In this document: piece after piece, positions 29,428 through 39,256 of the stretch
Position numbering within the stretch: the first letter of the stretch is position 1
Layout of the letters: every line of letters begins with the position of its first letter
Source: Mesorhizobium mediterraneum
GTDB taxonomy: Bacteria > Pseudomonadota > Alphaproteobacteria > Rhizobiales > Rhizobiaceae
Assembly (NCBI RefSeq): GCF_002284565.1
Contig: NZ_NPKI01000008.1
Coordinates: 83,468 to 147,467, forward strand
Reading direction: 5' to 3'
DNA: 64,000 nucleotides
Made by a program: the position numbers and the translations under genes
Notes under the pieces: model-generated
What the model was told of the DNA's origin: nothing
Database searches by the model: none
What the model saw: the letters and a program-made list of their open reading frames with translations, nothing else

Positions 29428-29907
29428 ATGGCTAAACAGTCATCCAAAGCGCCGGCATCCAAGTCACCGGCAAAGAAGTCACCGGCAAAGAAAGCACCGG
29501 TAAAAGCAGCGGCGGCGAAAGTCGCAACCGCTGTGAAGAAAGCGGCACCTGCTGCCAAGCCGAAGGCCGCCGCGGCCAAGGCAAAAGCAGCGCCGGCCAA
29601 GAAGCCGGCCGCGAAAGCCGCGGCAAAACCGGCAGTGAAGAAAGCAGCGCCTGCCAAGGCCAAAGCGGCACCTGCCAAGGCCAAGGCTGCGCCGGCCAAG
29701 GCAAAAGCAGCTCCGGCCAAGAAGCCAGCTGCAAAGGCCGCGGCAAAGCCGGCAGTGAAAAAAGCTGCACCTGCCAAGACTGCACCGGCCAAGAAGGCTG
29801 CGCCCGCAAAGAAAGCGGCGGCAGCGAAGTCTTCCGCAGCCGTGAAGAAAGCAGCGCCTGCGGCCAAGCCGAAGGCGGCGCCTGCGAAGGCGAAGGCCAA
29901 GAAGTAA
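29428..29907 (+). CDS. Alanine/lysine-rich histone H1-like protein
   Basis: A protein of 159 residues made almost entirely of Ala, Lys and Pro. Short units such as AKPAVKKAAPAK, KAAPAKAK and AKKPAAKAA repeat along its whole length. This composition is that of bacterial histone H1-like DNA-binding proteins and the C-terminal tails of some HU proteins. It lacks any folded domain. Likely role: binding and condensing DNA, or binding RNA or polyphosphate, in the cytoplasm (inference). The underlying DNA repeats make the gene prone to length changes. Confidence 0.8.
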   Translation: MAKQSSKAPASKSPAKKSPAKKAPVKAAAAKVATAVKKAAPAAKPKAAAAKAKAAPAKKPAAKAAAKPAVKKAAPAKAKAAPAKAKAAPAKAKAAPAKKPAAKAAAKPAVKKAAPAKTAPAKKAAPAKKAAAAKSSAAVKKAAPAAKPKAAPAKAKAKK

Positions 29908-30041
29908 ATCGCCTTTCTTCGCACGCGGAGGGCAGTACTGAGGACAGTTGAGGGCGGGTGCCGGACAGGCGCCTCGCTCGCTGGTTCGGTGCTCGGGCGA
30001 GCAGACAGAGGCGGAGGGAAGACAGCTTTTCGCAGCTCCCA

Positions 30042-30065
30042 GGACTTCGCCCTACGGCGAAGTCC
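30042..30065. repeat. Perfect 10-bp hairpin in the 3' gap of the histone-like gene
   Basis: GGACTTCGCC and GGCGAAGTCC pair perfectly around a CTAC loop. There is no T run, so it is not a classic terminator; the sequence looks like a small dispersed palindromic element. The surrounding gap 29908-30242 holds no other gene that I can support. Confidence 0.6.
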
Positions 30066-30242
30066 GGTGGGGCATTTCCTTGCGCCCGGAAGGACAGATC
30101 TGCTCACGTCTGCTCTGCTTATCGCGTCTAGATCGATGTTGAGACAACTGCTGCTTGCTGGCGGCTGGTTTTCCCGCTTTTGGCCGTTGATCGGCGGAAG
30201 CTGATCGGTCAACAGTGCCCGCTGGCAAACAGGAACCCGATC

Positions 30243-30839
30243 ATGCCCAGACTGCTCTACGCTGCCACGTCCCCCTACAGTTCAAAGGTGCGCATGGCCG
30301 CGCTTTATGCCGGCATTGCCGTCGATCTCGTGCCGGTAAAAACCGAAGACAAGCCGGCTGAGCTGATTGGCGCCAACCCGCTCGGCAAGATTCCAACGCT
30401 GGTGCTCGACGACGGTCGTTCGATTCACGACAGCCGCGCCATTACCCAGCATCTCAATCGCGTGTCGAAGAACGCGCTGTTTCCGCGCAATCCCGACAAG
30501 CGCCTTGAGGCGGAAGTGCTTGAAGCGCTGGCCGATGGCATCTGCGACTGCGCGCTGTCAATGGTCTATGAGCGGCGCACGCGCCCCGAAGACATGGTGT
30601 ACCAACCCTGGCTCGACCGCCAGTGGGCGAAAATAACCGGTGCGCTCGATCTGCTCAACGCCAATCCGCCAAAGCTGCCCAAGAAGATCACCGCCGGCCA
30701 GATGGCGCTGCGCGCCTGCCTTGGCTATCTCTCACTGCGCTTTGCCGGAAAATGGGAAAAGGGCCGCAGCCGGCTGGTCCGCTGGGCAGCGCGTTTCGAC
30801 GAGAAGTTCCCGGAGCTGAAACCCTGCGTTCCGGGGTGA
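30243..30839 (+). CDS. Glutathione S-transferase family protein
   Basis: The protein has 198 residues. The N-terminal thioredoxin-like domain includes LYAATSPYSSKVRMAALYAGI and NPLGKIPTLVLDDGRSIHDSRAI, with the cis-proline and glutathione-contacting Asp-Ser. The C-terminal helical domain follows from about residue 85. Substrate is unknown. I use the ATG at 30243 because the thioredoxin fold starts at once; a frame to 30180 adds no conserved residues. Confidence 0.88.
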   Translation: MPRLLYAATSPYSSKVRMAALYAGIAVDLVPVKTEDKPAELIGANPLGKIPTLVLDDGRSIHDSRAITQHLNRVSKNALFPRNPDKRLEAEVLEALADGICDCALSMVYERRTRPEDMVYQPWLDRQWAKITGALDLLNANPPKLPKKITAGQMALRACLGYLSLRFAGKWEKGRSRLVRWAARFDEKFPELKPCVPG

Positions 30840-30864
30840 GTGCCTGAAGCGGGGCTGCCGACCG

Positions 30865-31476
30865 ATGGGTGGCGATTTGATCTGTCGTTTACTTGCCCTG
30901 ATCATTTGTCTGTCCGCTTGTACTGGCATTGGCCTTGAACTCAGCACCTTGATGAATGGTGGCGCCTCGATATTCGGCTCGCTATGGGTGTTGATTGGAT
31001 ATTTCACGATCCTGACCAACGGTCTGGTCGCCGTCGTATTCGGAGCCGCCGCATTCCTCGGGGAGCGTTTCGATCACCCACGGTTGGTGGCGGGGGTTGC
31101 CGCCGTCATGGCCTTGGTCGGCGTGATTTTCGCGTTGCTGCTCCAAGGGCTGCGCACCTTGGCTGGCGCCACCGCTGAAGCAAACTTTCTGCTCCATCAG
31201 CTCAACCCTGTTCTTGTCGTATTGTTCTGGCTGCTGTTCACGCGAAAGGGGACGCTCTCGTGGCGCGATCCGCTTCTCTGGGCGCTCTATCCCCTGGTGT
31301 ATCTAGCCTATGCCCTGGCTCGTGGCGCCGCTGAAGGGAAATACGCTTACCCGTTCATAGATGTGCCCGCGAATGGCTGGGTCGGGGCGATGTCAAATGC
31401 CGTCGTGATCGCTCTCGGTTTTGTCGCAGCAGCCGAAGCCCTGGTCTTGATCGACCGAATGCTGGCCCGACGCTGA
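30865..31476 (+). CDS. Pr6Pr family integral membrane protein
   Basis: The product (203 residues) has six hydrophobic segments. The pattern FGSLWVLIGYFTILTNGLVAV in the second helix region and the later LLHQLNPVLVVLFWLLF and YPLVYLAYALARG segments are typical of Pr6Pr (FAR-17a/AIG1-like) proteins. Their function in bacteria is not known; eukaryotic relatives hydrolyse fatty acid esters. It starts 25 bases after the GST gene. Confidence 0.82.
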   Translation: MGGDLICRLLALIICLSACTGIGLELSTLMNGGASIFGSLWVLIGYFTILTNGLVAVVFGAAAFLGERFDHPRLVAGVAAVMALVGVIFALLLQGLRTLAGATAEANFLLHQLNPVLVVLFWLLFTRKGTLSWRDPLLWALYPLVYLAYALARGAAEGKYAYPFIDVPANGWVGAMSNAVVIALGFVAAAEALVLIDRMLARR

Positions 31477-31561
31477 CCTCGAGATCATGCGTGGTTGCGT
31501 CGACAGGCAAGATGCCCTCGCACCGCAAGGTGACGTATCGGCGGCAAGGCAGGCGCCGGGC

Positions 31562-31593
31562 AAAAAAAAGCCGGGCACGAGGCCCGGCTTTTT
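31562..31593. terminator. Bidirectional intrinsic terminator
   Basis: GCCGGGC (31570-31576) and GCCCGGC (31582-31588) form a stem with loop ACGAG, flanked by an A8 run on the left and T5 on the right. Read leftward it ends the outer-membrane protein transcript with a strong U run; read rightward it can end the Pr6Pr transcript. Confidence 0.9.
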
Positions 31594-31613
31594 CGTGTCG
31601 TGGCTTGGACGAC

Positions 31614-32264
31614 TTAGAACTTCATACCGACGCCGAAGGTGACGCGGTTGTCGCTGGACTTGACCTTGCCAACACCGTCAAAGTCCTTGTCGCCGAAGTC
31701 GGTGTAGCGATACTCGACACGGCCGAACACATTGTCGGTGATCTTGATGTCGGTGCCGACGCCGGCCGTCCAGCCGAGCATGGTGTTTTCGTCGCTGACG
31801 CCAGCGGCTTCGATCTCCTGGTTCTTCAGCGCGCCGCCGGCGGTGCCGTAGAGCAGGATCTCCGGGGTGACGGCGTAGCCGAGGCGGGCGCGCAGCGAGC
31901 CTTCGAAGCCGCCTTTAGCCTCGATGCCAGCGTCGTCGCCCTCGATGCCGCTATAGCCGATATCGGCTTCAGCACCGTACACGAAGTTGTCCTGCTGCCA
32001 CTGATAGCCGCCGAAGACGCCGCCGACAAAACCGTCGGTGCCGACGTCGACGCCGGCATCCGTGGCATCGGCATGGCCGCTGAAGCCGTAGCCGACGCTC
32101 ACACCGGCATAGGGACCGGCCCAGGATGCGACGGGAAGTTCGGCGATCGGGGCGGGTGCCGGCGGCTCTTCCGAGATCACGTCAGCAGCATAGGCGGTTC
32201 CGCCGAGGGCGAAAAGCCCGAACGCCACCGCCAGCGGTCGCGCAAATTTAAGATTGGCTTGCAT
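31614..32264 (-). CDS. Outer-membrane beta-barrel protein (Omp25/RopB type)
   Basis: The protein has 216 residues. A signal peptide ends at GTAYA. The mature part is an eight-stranded barrel with typical patterns WAGPYAGVSVGYGFSG, FVGGVFGGYQWQQDNFVYGAEADIGYSG, and RVEYRYTDFG, and it ends with an aromatic residue (VGMKF), the BAM recognition signal. The family is abundant in rhizobial and Brucella outer membranes. A strong terminator follows. Confidence 0.9.
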   Translation of the reverse strand: MQANLKFARPLAVAFGLFALGGTAYAADVISEEPPAPAPIAELPVASWAGPYAGVSVGYGFSGHADATDAGVDVGTDGFVGGVFGGYQWQQDNFVYGAEADIGYSGIEGDDAGIEAKGGFEGSLRARLGYAVTPEILLYGTAGGALKNQEIEAAGVSDENTMLGWTAGVGTDIKITDNVFGRVEYRYTDFGDKDFDGVGKVKSSDNRVTFGVGMKF

Positions 32265-32671
32265 TGTTCTTTACTCCTTAAGCCACAGGCACAGGCTTGC
32301 TTTTCACGAGCGCCCTCAACCCGCCGGGGGGAGAAACGGATCTGGCGCTCAACGGTTCCGAATGTCGTGTCGAAATACGGCTGAAGCGAACCTGAACTTG
32401 GGTCATTACCGGGCACGAATGAGGCCGAACTTTGACGTTGCATCTGCGCAACAGATGGTGTCAGGAGGCTTTGCAATGCTGCGCTGAACACGGCTTGGAG
32501 CAAGGAGTCCAGCACCCTATATTGCGGTCTGGCGGCCGAGTCCCCGGCCAGTTGCGAAAGACCGATCCGGCCGCTTTGCCACAATGCTGCCCAAGGTACG
32601 AACGGCATTTAACGCTTGGCCGGCCATATTTCGCCGTCGGGCTGAAATCGAGGCCATTGAGGATTGACAGG
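32265..32671. other. Divergent intergenic region
   Basis: About 400 bases between the outer-membrane protein gene and the SDR gene. It should carry the promoters of both. An open frame runs from 32432 into the SDR gene, but its product has no homology before residue 81. I see no RNA gene or repeat here. Confidence 0.45.
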
Positions 32672-33448
32672 ATGAGCAAGGCCGCTGGAACGGCACTGGT
32701 GACGGGCGGGGGCAAGCGGATCGGCAAGGCTATCGTCGAGGATCTTGCCGCGAACGGTTTTGCCGTCGCCATCCATTGCAACCGCTCGCGGGCCGAGGCG
32801 GAAGCCCTGGCCGCGCGGATCAATGACGGCCATTTTGGCCAGGATGGCCGCGCCGCTGTGGTCGCCGCCGACCTGACCGATATGGCCGCGGTCGGCGACC
32901 TGGTCGGCCGCGCCGAAGCCGCGCTCGGACCTGTTACACTGCTGGTCAACAATGCCTCGCTGTTCGTGGACGATACGGTTCAGGACTTCGACTGGCTTGC
33001 CTGGGACCGTCACTTCGCCATCCATGTGAAGGCGCCGGCACTTTTGGCGCAAAAGTTCGCCCGCGCGCTGCCGGAAGGCCAGGAAGGGCTGATCGTCAAT
33101 ATGATCGACCAGCGCGTCTGGCGCCCGACGCCACGCTATTTCTCCTATGCGCTGTCGAAATCGATATTGTGGACAGAGACGCAGATGATGGCGCAGGCGC
33201 TGGGACCCCGCATTCGCGTTAACGCCATCGGTCCCGGCCCGACGCTGAAGAGCGCGCGCCAGGACGACAGCGATTTTGCCGCTCAGGTCGACGGCCTGAT
33301 CCTGAAGCGCGGCCCGGAATTGCCTGAATTCGGCGCCACCATCCGCTATCTCTGGGGCGCGCGCTCGGTCACCGGCCAGATGATAGCGCTCGACGGCGGC
33401 CAGCACCTTGCATGGCAGACGCCGGATGTGACAGGCATTGTCGAATGA
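32672..33448 (+). CDS. SDR family oxidoreductase (pteridine reductase/FolM-like)
   Basis: The protein has 258 residues. The NADPH motif is TGGGKRIG, with NNAS at the middle of the sheet and the catalytic YALSK (Tyr/Lys) after VNMIDQR. The [13 protein letters not shown] pattern and the short C-terminus resemble FolM/pteridine reductases, which reduce dihydromonapterin or dihydrofolate. The ATG at 32672 follows AGGATTGACAGG. The stop overlaps uvrC (ATGA), so the two are translated in a coupled way. Confidence 0.85.
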   Translation: MSKAAGTALVTGGGKRIGKAIVEDLAANGFAVAIHCNRSRAEAEALAARINDGHFGQDGRAAVVAADLTDMAAVGDLVGRAEAALGPVTLLVNNASLFVDDTVQDFDWLAWDRHFAIHVKAPALLAQKFARALPEGQEGLIVNMIDQRVWRPTPRYFSYALSKSILWTETQMMAQALGPRIRVNAIGPGPTLKSARQDDSDFAAQVDGLILKRGPELPEFGATIRYLWGARSVTGQMIALDGGQHLAWQTPDVTGIVE

Positions 33449-35535
33449 GTCCCATGGACCAGAAACACAAACGAGGCAGCGCCGCCGACGACCTGCCCCC
33501 CGATATCGACATCGAGGACGAGGCGACGGAGGAGAGCGTCGAGCCGTCAGCTCCCGGTTCCGGCGGCCCGGATGTCGCCTTCACCGCCATCGATTGGACG
33601 CCGCATGCCGGCGATGCCGACGGCATGGTCGGCGCCGAAGTCATCCAGACACTGGTCAAACGGCTGCCCAACGCGCCCGGCGTCTACCGCATGATGAATG
33701 CCGCAGGCGACGTGCTCTACGTCGGCAAAGCCCGCAGCCTGAAGAAACGGGTGACCAATTACGCGCAAGGCCGTTTCCACACCAGCCGCATCGGCCGGAT
33801 GGTGCGCGAGACGTCGACGATGGAATTCGTCGTCACCCGCACCGAGATCGAAGCGCTGCTGTTGGAAGCCAACCTTATCAAGCGCTTGCGGCCGCGCTTC
33901 AATGTTCTGATGCGGGACGACAAGTCGTTCCCCTATATCCTGCTGACCGGCGATCATGTCTCGCCCGGCATCTACAAGCATCGCGGCGCGCGTTCGCGCA
34001 AGGGCGACTATTTCGGCCCCTTCGCCTCGGCCGGCGCGGTCGGCCGCACCATCAATTCGCTGCAGCGCGCCTTCCTGCTCAGGAGCTGCACCAACTCCTT
34101 CTACGAGAACCGCACCCGGCCTTGCCTGCTGTTCCAGATCAAGCGCTGCGCCGGCCCGTGCACCGGCGAAATCTCGCATGGCGACTATGCCAGGCTGGTC
34201 GCCGAGGCGAAGGACTTCCTCTCCGGCCGCAGCCAGAAGGTGAAGACCGATATCTCCGCCGCCATGCAGCAGGCCTCGGAAAATCTTGATTTCGAGAGGG
34301 CCGCCATCTATCGCGACCGGCTGGCGGCGCTGTCGCATGTGCAGAGCCACCAGGGCATCAACCCGCAGACCGTCGACGAGGCCGATGTCTTCGCCATCCA
34401 CCAGGAAGGCGGCCAGGTCTGCATCCAGGTGTTCTTCTTCCGCACCGGCCAGAACTGGGGCAACCGCGCCTATTTCCCCAAGGCCGATCCGGCGCTGGAG
34501 GGATCGGAAGTGCTGGGCTCGTTCCTGGCGCAATTCTATGACGACAAGCCGACGCCGCGCGCCATCCTGTTGTCGCATGGTGTCGAGGACCAGGAATTGC
34601 TGGCGGAGGCTCTCTCCACCCGCGCGGGTCGCAAGGTGGCGATCTCGGTGCCGCAGCGCGGCGAGAAGAAGGATTTGACTGACAACGCACTGCAGAATGC
34701 CCGCGAGGCGCTCGGCCGCCGACTGGCCGAAACCTCGACGCAAGGGCGGCTGCTCACTGGCTTCGCCGAGACCTTCGGCCTGAAAAAGCCGCCGGCGCGC
34801 ATCGAGGTCTACGACAACTCGCACATCATGGGCACCAATGCCGTCGGCGCCATGGTCGTCGCCGGGTCGGAAGGCTTTGTCAAAAACCAGTACCGGAAAT
34901 TCAACATCCGCTCGACCGAGATCACGCCGGGAGACGATTTCGGCATGATGCGCGAGGTGATGGAGCGGCGTTTTTCGCGGCTGCTGAAGGAACATGGCGA
35001 TGTGCCGCAGAGCGAACTGCCGGCGGACGACGCCGCCCCGAGTGATCAGGAGGACGACATCGAGGACACCAGCGGTTTCCCGGCCTGGCCCGACGTCATC
35101 CTCATCGACGGCGGCCAGGGCCAGATGACGGCGGTGCGAAAAGTACTCGCCGATCTCGGCATCGAGGACCGTGTCGTGGCAATCGGCATCGCCAAGGGAC
35201 AGGACCGTGACGCCGGCCGCGAACGCTTCTTCGTCAGGGGCAGGGATTCGTTTTCGCTCCCAGTTCGTGATCCGGTGCTCTACTTCGTCCAGCGGCTGCG
35301 CGACGAGGTTCACCGCTTCGCCATCGGCTCGCACCGCGCCCGCCGCAAGAAGGAGATGGTCAAGAGCCCGCTCGACGAGATCAGCGGCATCGGTCCCGGC
35401 CGCAAGCGTGCGCTGCTCATGCATTTCGGCACCGCCAAGGCGGTTAGCCGCGCCGCGATCGAGGATTTGGTCAAGGTCGATGGTATATCCGAGCAGGTGG
35501 CGAAGCTGGTCTACAACCATTTTCACGAGAGTTGA
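33445..35535 (+). CDS. uvrC: Excinuclease ABC subunit C
   Basis: UvrC makes the two incisions in nucleotide excision repair. The protein has 696 residues. An acidic, non-conserved stretch of about 50 residues precedes the GIY-YIG domain ([25 protein letters not shown]). A Cys-rich linker, the UVR motif ([15 protein letters not shown]), the RNase H-like endonuclease ([21 protein letters not shown]) and C-terminal helix-hairpin-helix repeats ([13 protein letters not shown]) follow. The ATG at 33445 overlaps the SDR stop. Confidence 0.95.
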   Translation: MSPMDQKHKRGSAADDLPPDIDIEDEATEESVEPSAPGSGGPDVAFTAIDWTPHAGDADGMVGAEVIQTLVKRLPNAPGVYRMMNAAGDVLYVGKARSLKKRVTNYAQGRFHTSRIGRMVRETSTMEFVVTRTEIEALLLEANLIKRLRPRFNVLMRDDKSFPYILLTGDHVSPGIYKHRGARSRKGDYFGPFASAGAVGRTINSLQRAFLLRSCTNSFYENRTRPCLLFQIKRCAGPCTGEISHGDYARLVAEAKDFLSGRSQKVKTDISAAMQQASENLDFERAAIYRDRLAALSHVQSHQGINPQTVDEADVFAIHQEGGQVCIQVFFFRTGQNWGNRAYFPKADPALEGSEVLGSFLAQFYDDKPTPRAILLSHGVEDQELLAEALSTRAGRKVAISVPQRGEKKDLTDNALQNAREALGRRLAETSTQGRLLTGFAETFGLKKPPARIEVYDNSHIMGTNAVGAMVVAGSEGFVKNQYRKFNIRSTEITPGDDFGMMREVMERRFSRLLKEHGDVPQSELPADDAAPSDQEDDIEDTSGFPAWPDVILIDGGQGQMTAVRKVLADLGIEDRVVAIGIAKGQDRDAGRERFFVRGRDSFSLPVRDPVLYFVQRLRDEVHRFAIGSHRARRKKEMVKSPLDEISGIGPGRKRALLMHFGTAKAVSRAAIEDLVKVDGISEQVAKLVYNHFHES

Positions 35536-35632
35536 TGGATTGCTATTTTCGGTTGGTCCATCGACTATCGCCTGTTGACCCCCCACATTCGCTTCTGATT
35601 TGAGTACGCAGGCAGAAAGAGTTCCCAAAAAT

Positions 35633-36229
35633 ATGGCCCAGCGCGCATTCAACCTGCCCAACATGCTCACCTACGCCCGCATCCTTGCGGTGCCGCTGGT
35701 TGTGCTGTGTTTTTTTCTCGAAGGGCATCTGAAGTCGAGCGACTTCGCCCGCTGGTCGGCGCTGATCATTTTCCTGCTCGCCTCGATCACCGACTATCTC
35801 GACGGCTATCTGGCGCGCGCCTGGCAGCAGACCTCGAATATCGGCAAGATGCTCGACCCGATCGCCGACAAGTTGCTGGTCGCTACTTGCCTGCTGCTGC
35901 TGGCGGCCGACACCGATCGCCATGCCGGCATCGCCGGCTGGTCGCTGTGGGCGGCGATCATCATCCTGTGCCGCGAGATCCTGGTCTCGGGCCTGCGCGA
36001 ATATCTGGCGGCGCTGAAGGTCTCGGTGCCGGTGACGCAGCTGGCAAAGTGGAAGACCGCCATCCAGATGGTCGCCATCGCCTTCCTGCTGGCGGGACCT
36101 GCCGGCGACAAGATCTTCCCGCTGACCACGCAGACCGGGCTGGTGCTGTTGTGGATCGCCGCCTTAGTCACGCTTTATACCGGCTACGACTATTTCCGCG
36201 CCGGCCTCAAGCACATCATGGACGAGTAG
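35633..36229 (+). CDS. pgsA: CDP-diacylglycerol-glycerol-3-phosphate 3-phosphatidyltransferase
   Basis: PgsA makes phosphatidylglycerol phosphate at the inner membrane. The 198-residue protein starts NLPNMLTYARI and carries the CDP-alcohol transferase motif DGYLAR followed by GKMLDPIADK, giving D-G-x2-A-R-x8-G-x3-D-x3-D. It has about five membrane segments. A start at TTG 35600 would add 11 residues. It sits between uvrC and moaD, as in many rhizobia; moaD starts two bases after the stop. Confidence 0.93.
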   Translation: MAQRAFNLPNMLTYARILAVPLVVLCFFLEGHLKSSDFARWSALIIFLLASITDYLDGYLARAWQQTSNIGKMLDPIADKLLVATCLLLLAADTDRHAGIAGWSLWAAIIILCREILVSGLREYLAALKVSVPVTQLAKWKTAIQMVAIAFLLAGPAGDKIFPLTTQTGLVLLWIAALVTLYTGYDYFRAGLKHIMDE

Positions 36230-36230
36230 G

Positions 36231-36488
36231 ATGTCGACGAAGCTCATTTATTTCGCCTGGGTGCGCGAGCGGATCGGCAAGCCGGAAGAGGATGTCGAAT
36301 TGCCCGCCGGCATCGAGACCGTAGCCGACCTGCTGCGCTGGCTGAAATCGCGCGGCGAGGAGTACGAGCACGCGCTGCAATATCCTGATGTGATCCGCGT
36401 CGCCATCAACCAGGAACATGTCGAGCACCGCGAGAAGATATCAGGCGCGCGCGAGATCGCGCTGTTCCCGCCGATGACGGGTGGCTGA
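36231..36488 (+). CDS. moaD: Molybdopterin synthase sulfur carrier subunit
   Basis: MoaD is the small ubiquitin-like subunit that carries sulfur as a C-terminal thiocarboxylate for molybdopterin synthesis. The 85-residue protein has the beta-grasp pattern KLIYFAWVRERIGKPEEDVELP and ends in the required Gly-Gly (PPMTGG). It is immediately followed by moaE, so both synthase subunits are encoded here. Confidence 0.94.
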   Translation: MSTKLIYFAWVRERIGKPEEDVELPAGIETVADLLRWLKSRGEEYEHALQYPDVIRVAINQEHVEHREKISGAREIALFPPMTGG

Positions 36489-36489
36489 A

Positions 36490-36978
36490 ATGCCTGGCGC
36501 GGTCGTGCCGACGGTGCGTATCCAGGCGGAGGATTTCGATGTCGCCGCCGAGATCATCAAGATGACGCAAGGCCGCGCCGACATCGGCGCCGTGGTGACT
36601 TTCTCGGGTCTCTGCCGCGATGAGGCGGGCAGGCTCGCGGCACTCGAGCTCGAGCACTATCCCGGCATGGCCGAGGCCGAGATCGGCCGCATCGCCGCCG
36701 AGGCGGTCGCCCGGTGGCCGCTGCAGGGCCTCACCGCCATCCATCGCCATGGCAGGATCGCGCCGGGCGAAAACATCGTGCTGGTGGTCGCAGCCTCCGC
36801 GCACCGGCAGGCGGCGTTCGAGGCGGCGAATTTCCTGATGGATTACCTGAAATCGCGCGCGCCGTTCTGGAAGAAGGAACACCACACCGACGGCTCGCAA
36901 GGCGGCTGGGTCGAAGCCAAGGAGGCCGACGACGAGGCCGCAAGCCGCTGGAAGCAGGCCGTGCCGAAACGAAATTGA
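36490..36978 (+). CDS. moaE: Molybdopterin synthase catalytic subunit
   Basis: MoaE receives sulfur from MoaD and converts precursor Z to molybdopterin. The 162-residue protein includes GAVVTFSGLCRDE, the conserved HRHGRIAPGENIVLV and the active-site region MDYLKSRAPFWKKEHH with two lysines. The ATG at 36490 lies just after the moaD stop; a GTG at 36481 overlapping moaD is the alternative. The molybdenum enzyme at 50093 is one possible user. Confidence 0.93.
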   Translation: MPGAVVPTVRIQAEDFDVAAEIIKMTQGRADIGAVVTFSGLCRDEAGRLAALELEHYPGMAEAEIGRIAAEAVARWPLQGLTAIHRHGRIAPGENIVLVVAASAHRQAAFEAANFLMDYLKSRAPFWKKEHHTDGSQGGWVEAKEADDEAASRWKQAVPKRN

Positions 36979-37012
36979 TGCTTCGCGTCACCGCCAGAGG
37001 CGTGGAAGCCCA

Positions 37013-37510
37013 TCAGCCCTTGTCGGCGCCGATCCAGTGATCGAGCGCAATCCGGCCGGGTCCCCACGCCATGATGCCAAGCGCCATCGCCGCCCAGGTG
37101 ATGTGCAGCGGCCAGCCGTCCGGCACGGTGAGCTGTATGACCAGCGTCATCAGCAGCAGGCCGAATGCCGCCAGTCGTGTCGCCAGGCCGAGGACAAGAA
37201 GAATTGGCAGCAGGATTTCCGCCGATCCTGAGACGAACGCCACCAGCCCAGGTGCGGGGAAATCGTAAGGGCCGCCGGGCAGATGCAGCTTGAGTTCCGA
37301 GCTGAAAAGCAGCACTGCGACGTCATTCAGCTGCAAAACACCGTCCCATTTGTTGATGCCCGACCGCCAGAACGGGACGGCGAGTGCGCAGCGCAGGACG
37401 AGCTGCGTCAGCGACGGTGTGGCACTCGTGCGAAGGGCTCTATTCACCCTCTCGACGAGGGCGGCGATCCCTCGCGGCTCGGTGCTGGCGTTCTGCCCAT
37501 GGTTCGTCAT
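37013..37510 (-). CDS. DoxX family membrane protein of the bufferin-type operon
   Basis: The product (165 residues) has four hydrophobic segments of the DoxX/TQO small-subunit family (RCALAVPFWRSGINKWDGVL, then GSAEILLPILLVLGLATRLAAFGLL). DoxX proteins are common last partners of DUF2282-DUF692-DUF2063 operons; their role there is not settled, perhaps redox coupling or export at the inner membrane. The ATG at 37510 follows GGGAGG. A GTG at 37516 would overlap the upstream stop (GTGA). Confidence 0.85.
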   Translation of the reverse strand: MTNHGQNASTEPRGIAALVERVNRALRTSATPSLTQLVLRCALAVPFWRSGINKWDGVLQLNDVAVLLFSSELKLHLPGGPYDFPAPGLVAFVSGSAEILLPILLVLGLATRLAAFGLLLMTLVIQLTVPDGWPLHITWAAMALGIMAWGPGRIALDHWIGADKG

Positions 37511-37512
37511 GG

Positions 37513-38313
37513 TCACCCTCCCTGGTGTGCCGCTGTGAAGGCGCCCGCTTGCAGCAGTCCGGCAATGTTGGCGGAAAGATCGAATTCGGCACGCTCCGCA
37601 AATGCCGCCGCGGCCGCCGCGCCGAGCGGCTCGCCCGTCATGAGACGATCCAAGAAAACTGCGCCGCCGGGCGGCAGGTGGCGAACATAGACTTCGAGGC
37701 CGGGCCGCGTGACCAGGGCATCTTCAGGGCCGCCCGCCTCGATCCGCCCGACAGGACCGTCGCTCCGGTTTGTCGCAAAGATCGTCACGACCGGATAGCG
37801 CGAGCATATGGCGCGCGTTGCCGGGTGCGGCACGAACACGGTATCGGCCAGTCGCTCGGGCGGGATCGACGCCAGTGCTCCGGAAGCCAACGGTTCCGCG
37901 TCAGCGGCATGATAGGCATCGAGCCAAGCCCGCTCCAGGCGCGCCACATCGGCCAGCCACGGCATCGATTGCGCGTATTCGTAGCACTCGATGAAATCGG
38001 GAAAGTCGCGGCCGTATTCGAACAGAAGCGGCGAGGTGGGCGGCGTTTCGCGAACATGAAAGCGCGCCATCGCGCGAAAGAAGTCCGGGCCGGTGATGCG
38101 CATCGTCGCCGGAAAGCTGGCGGCCAGCGCATCGATCAGACTGACCGTGACGTTGTTGCGGTAGACGGCATATCGCTTGACCGCAGCTTTGCCGTTTGGC
38201 CCCGAGACAGCGCCAGGCGGGGCACGGTCAGGATCGAGCAAACCGGCGGTGAATGCCGCGGCATAGTCGAACCGGCGGCCGAGATCGCCCGATTGGAGCT
38301 CATCCTGCGGCAT
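37513..38313 (-). CDS. DUF2063 (HvfC/BufC-like) RiPP partner protein
   Basis: The protein has 266 residues. The N-terminal DUF2063 domain shows the family signature [36 protein letters not shown] at about residues 52-87, here listed by its key features: YRNNV, LIDAL, FP, FFRAMA. In related systems this protein binds the DUF692 enzyme and presents the precursor to it. Its start overlaps the DUF692 gene by 14 bases and its stop abuts the DoxX start, so the four genes form a tight operon. Confidence 0.88.
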   Translation of the reverse strand: MPQDELQSGDLGRRFDYAAAFTAGLLDPDRAPPGAVSGPNGKAAVKRYAVYRNNVTVSLIDALAASFPATMRITGPDFFRAMARFHVRETPPTSPLLFEYGRDFPDFIECYEYAQSMPWLADVARLERAWLDAYHAADAEPLASGALASIPPERLADTVFVPHPATRAICSRYPVVTIFATNRSDGPVGRIEAGGPEDALVTRPGLEVYVRHLPPGGAVFLDRLMTGEPLGAAAAAAFAERAEFDLSANIAGLLQAGAFTAAHQGG

Positions 38314-39223
38314 GGGCTTTTCCGAACAAGCTGTCGGCATGACGGTCGAGGATCGCTTGGGCGGCGACGGCTTCCGCCTTGAGCACCGGCCACTCGGGAA
38401 TGTCGCTGTCCCATTCGATCAGCGTCGGCAGCGGCCCGCATCGGCCGATAACGATATCGAAAAGCGTCCAGACCGCGTCGGCGACCGGGCCGTCATGGCT
38501 GTCGATGAGCAGCAGATCGCCCTCGTCATCCTCCTGCTCGGCGTGCCCGGCCAGATGGATTTCGCCGACATGATCGAGCGGGAAATCCGCGAGGTAGGAA
38601 AGCGCTGAGTAGCCGTGATTGGTGGCCGAAACGAAGACGTTGTTGATGTCGAGCAGCAAGCCGCAACCGGTACGCCGCACCAGCTCGCGGATGAAATCCG
38701 TCTCGCTCATCGTCGCTTCCGGAAAAAGGACGTAGGTCGAGGGGTTCTCGAGCAGGATCGGGCGGCCGATCGCTCCCTGCACTTCATCGATGTGATCCGC
38801 CACGCGCGAAACCGTTGCCGGCGTATAGGGCAGGGGAAGCAGATCGTTGTAATAGGTGGTGTCGTGGGTCGACCAGGCGAGATGCTCGGAAACGAGCGCC
38901 GGCTCATAGCGGTCGACGAGCGCCTTGAAACGACCGAGATGGGCTTTGTCGAGCGGCCGCGGCCCGCCAATCGACATGCACACCCCGTGCAGTGAAACGG
39001 GATAGTCGCGGCGGATCTTTGTCAGCGCATCGTGCGGCGGGCCGCCGGCGCCCATGTAGTTTTCGGCGTGGACCTCGAAGAAACCGTCTTTTGGGTCGTC
39101 GCCGAGGATCGCGGGTAGATGTTCATGCTTGAAACTGGTGCCGGCAAGGCCGGCGACCCGGTGCGCCGGAAAGCGCGAGGTTTTCGACATGCGCGACGTT
39201 GGGTGAATGGCCAGACCGTACAT
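38300..39223 (-). CDS. DUF692 multinuclear iron oxidase (HvfB/BufB-like, MNIO family)
   Basis: A 307-residue TIM-barrel protein with the metal ligands of the MbnB/TglH/HvfB family: EVHAENY (residues 50-56), [11 protein letters not shown] (His79), SEHLAW (Glu113, His114), [34 protein letters not shown] and [12 protein letters not shown] enzymes use a non-heme iron cluster and oxygen to modify cysteines or other residues of a precursor peptide. The adjacent DUF2282 gene is the obvious substrate. The ATG at 39223 follows GGAG; ATG 39253, four bases after the precursor stop, is the alternative. Confidence 0.92.
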   Translation of the reverse strand: MYGLAIHPTSRMSKTSRFPAHRVAGLAGTSFKHEHLPAILGDDPKDGFFEVHAENYMGAGGPPHDALTKIRRDYPVSLHGVCMSIGGPRPLDKAHLGRFKALVDRYEPALVSEHLAWSTHDTTYYNDLLPLPYTPATVSRVADHIDEVQGAIGRPILLENPSTYVLFPEATMSETDFIRELVRRTGCGLLLDINNVFVSATNHGYSALSYLADFPLDHVGEIHLAGHAEQEDDEGDLLLIDSHDGPVADAVWTLFDIVIGRCGPLPTLIEWDSDIPEWPVLKAEAVAAQAILDRHADSLFGKAHAAG

Positions 39224-39256
39224 CTTCGTCTCCGCTTTCCGGGCAGGTTGCATTGC

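Noticed and set aside
33547..35670. A 707-residue open frame on the minus strand opposite uvrC
   Set aside because: It lies wholly over uvrC, which has all its domains. The composition is that of a GC-rich antisense shadow and no domain is recognisable.
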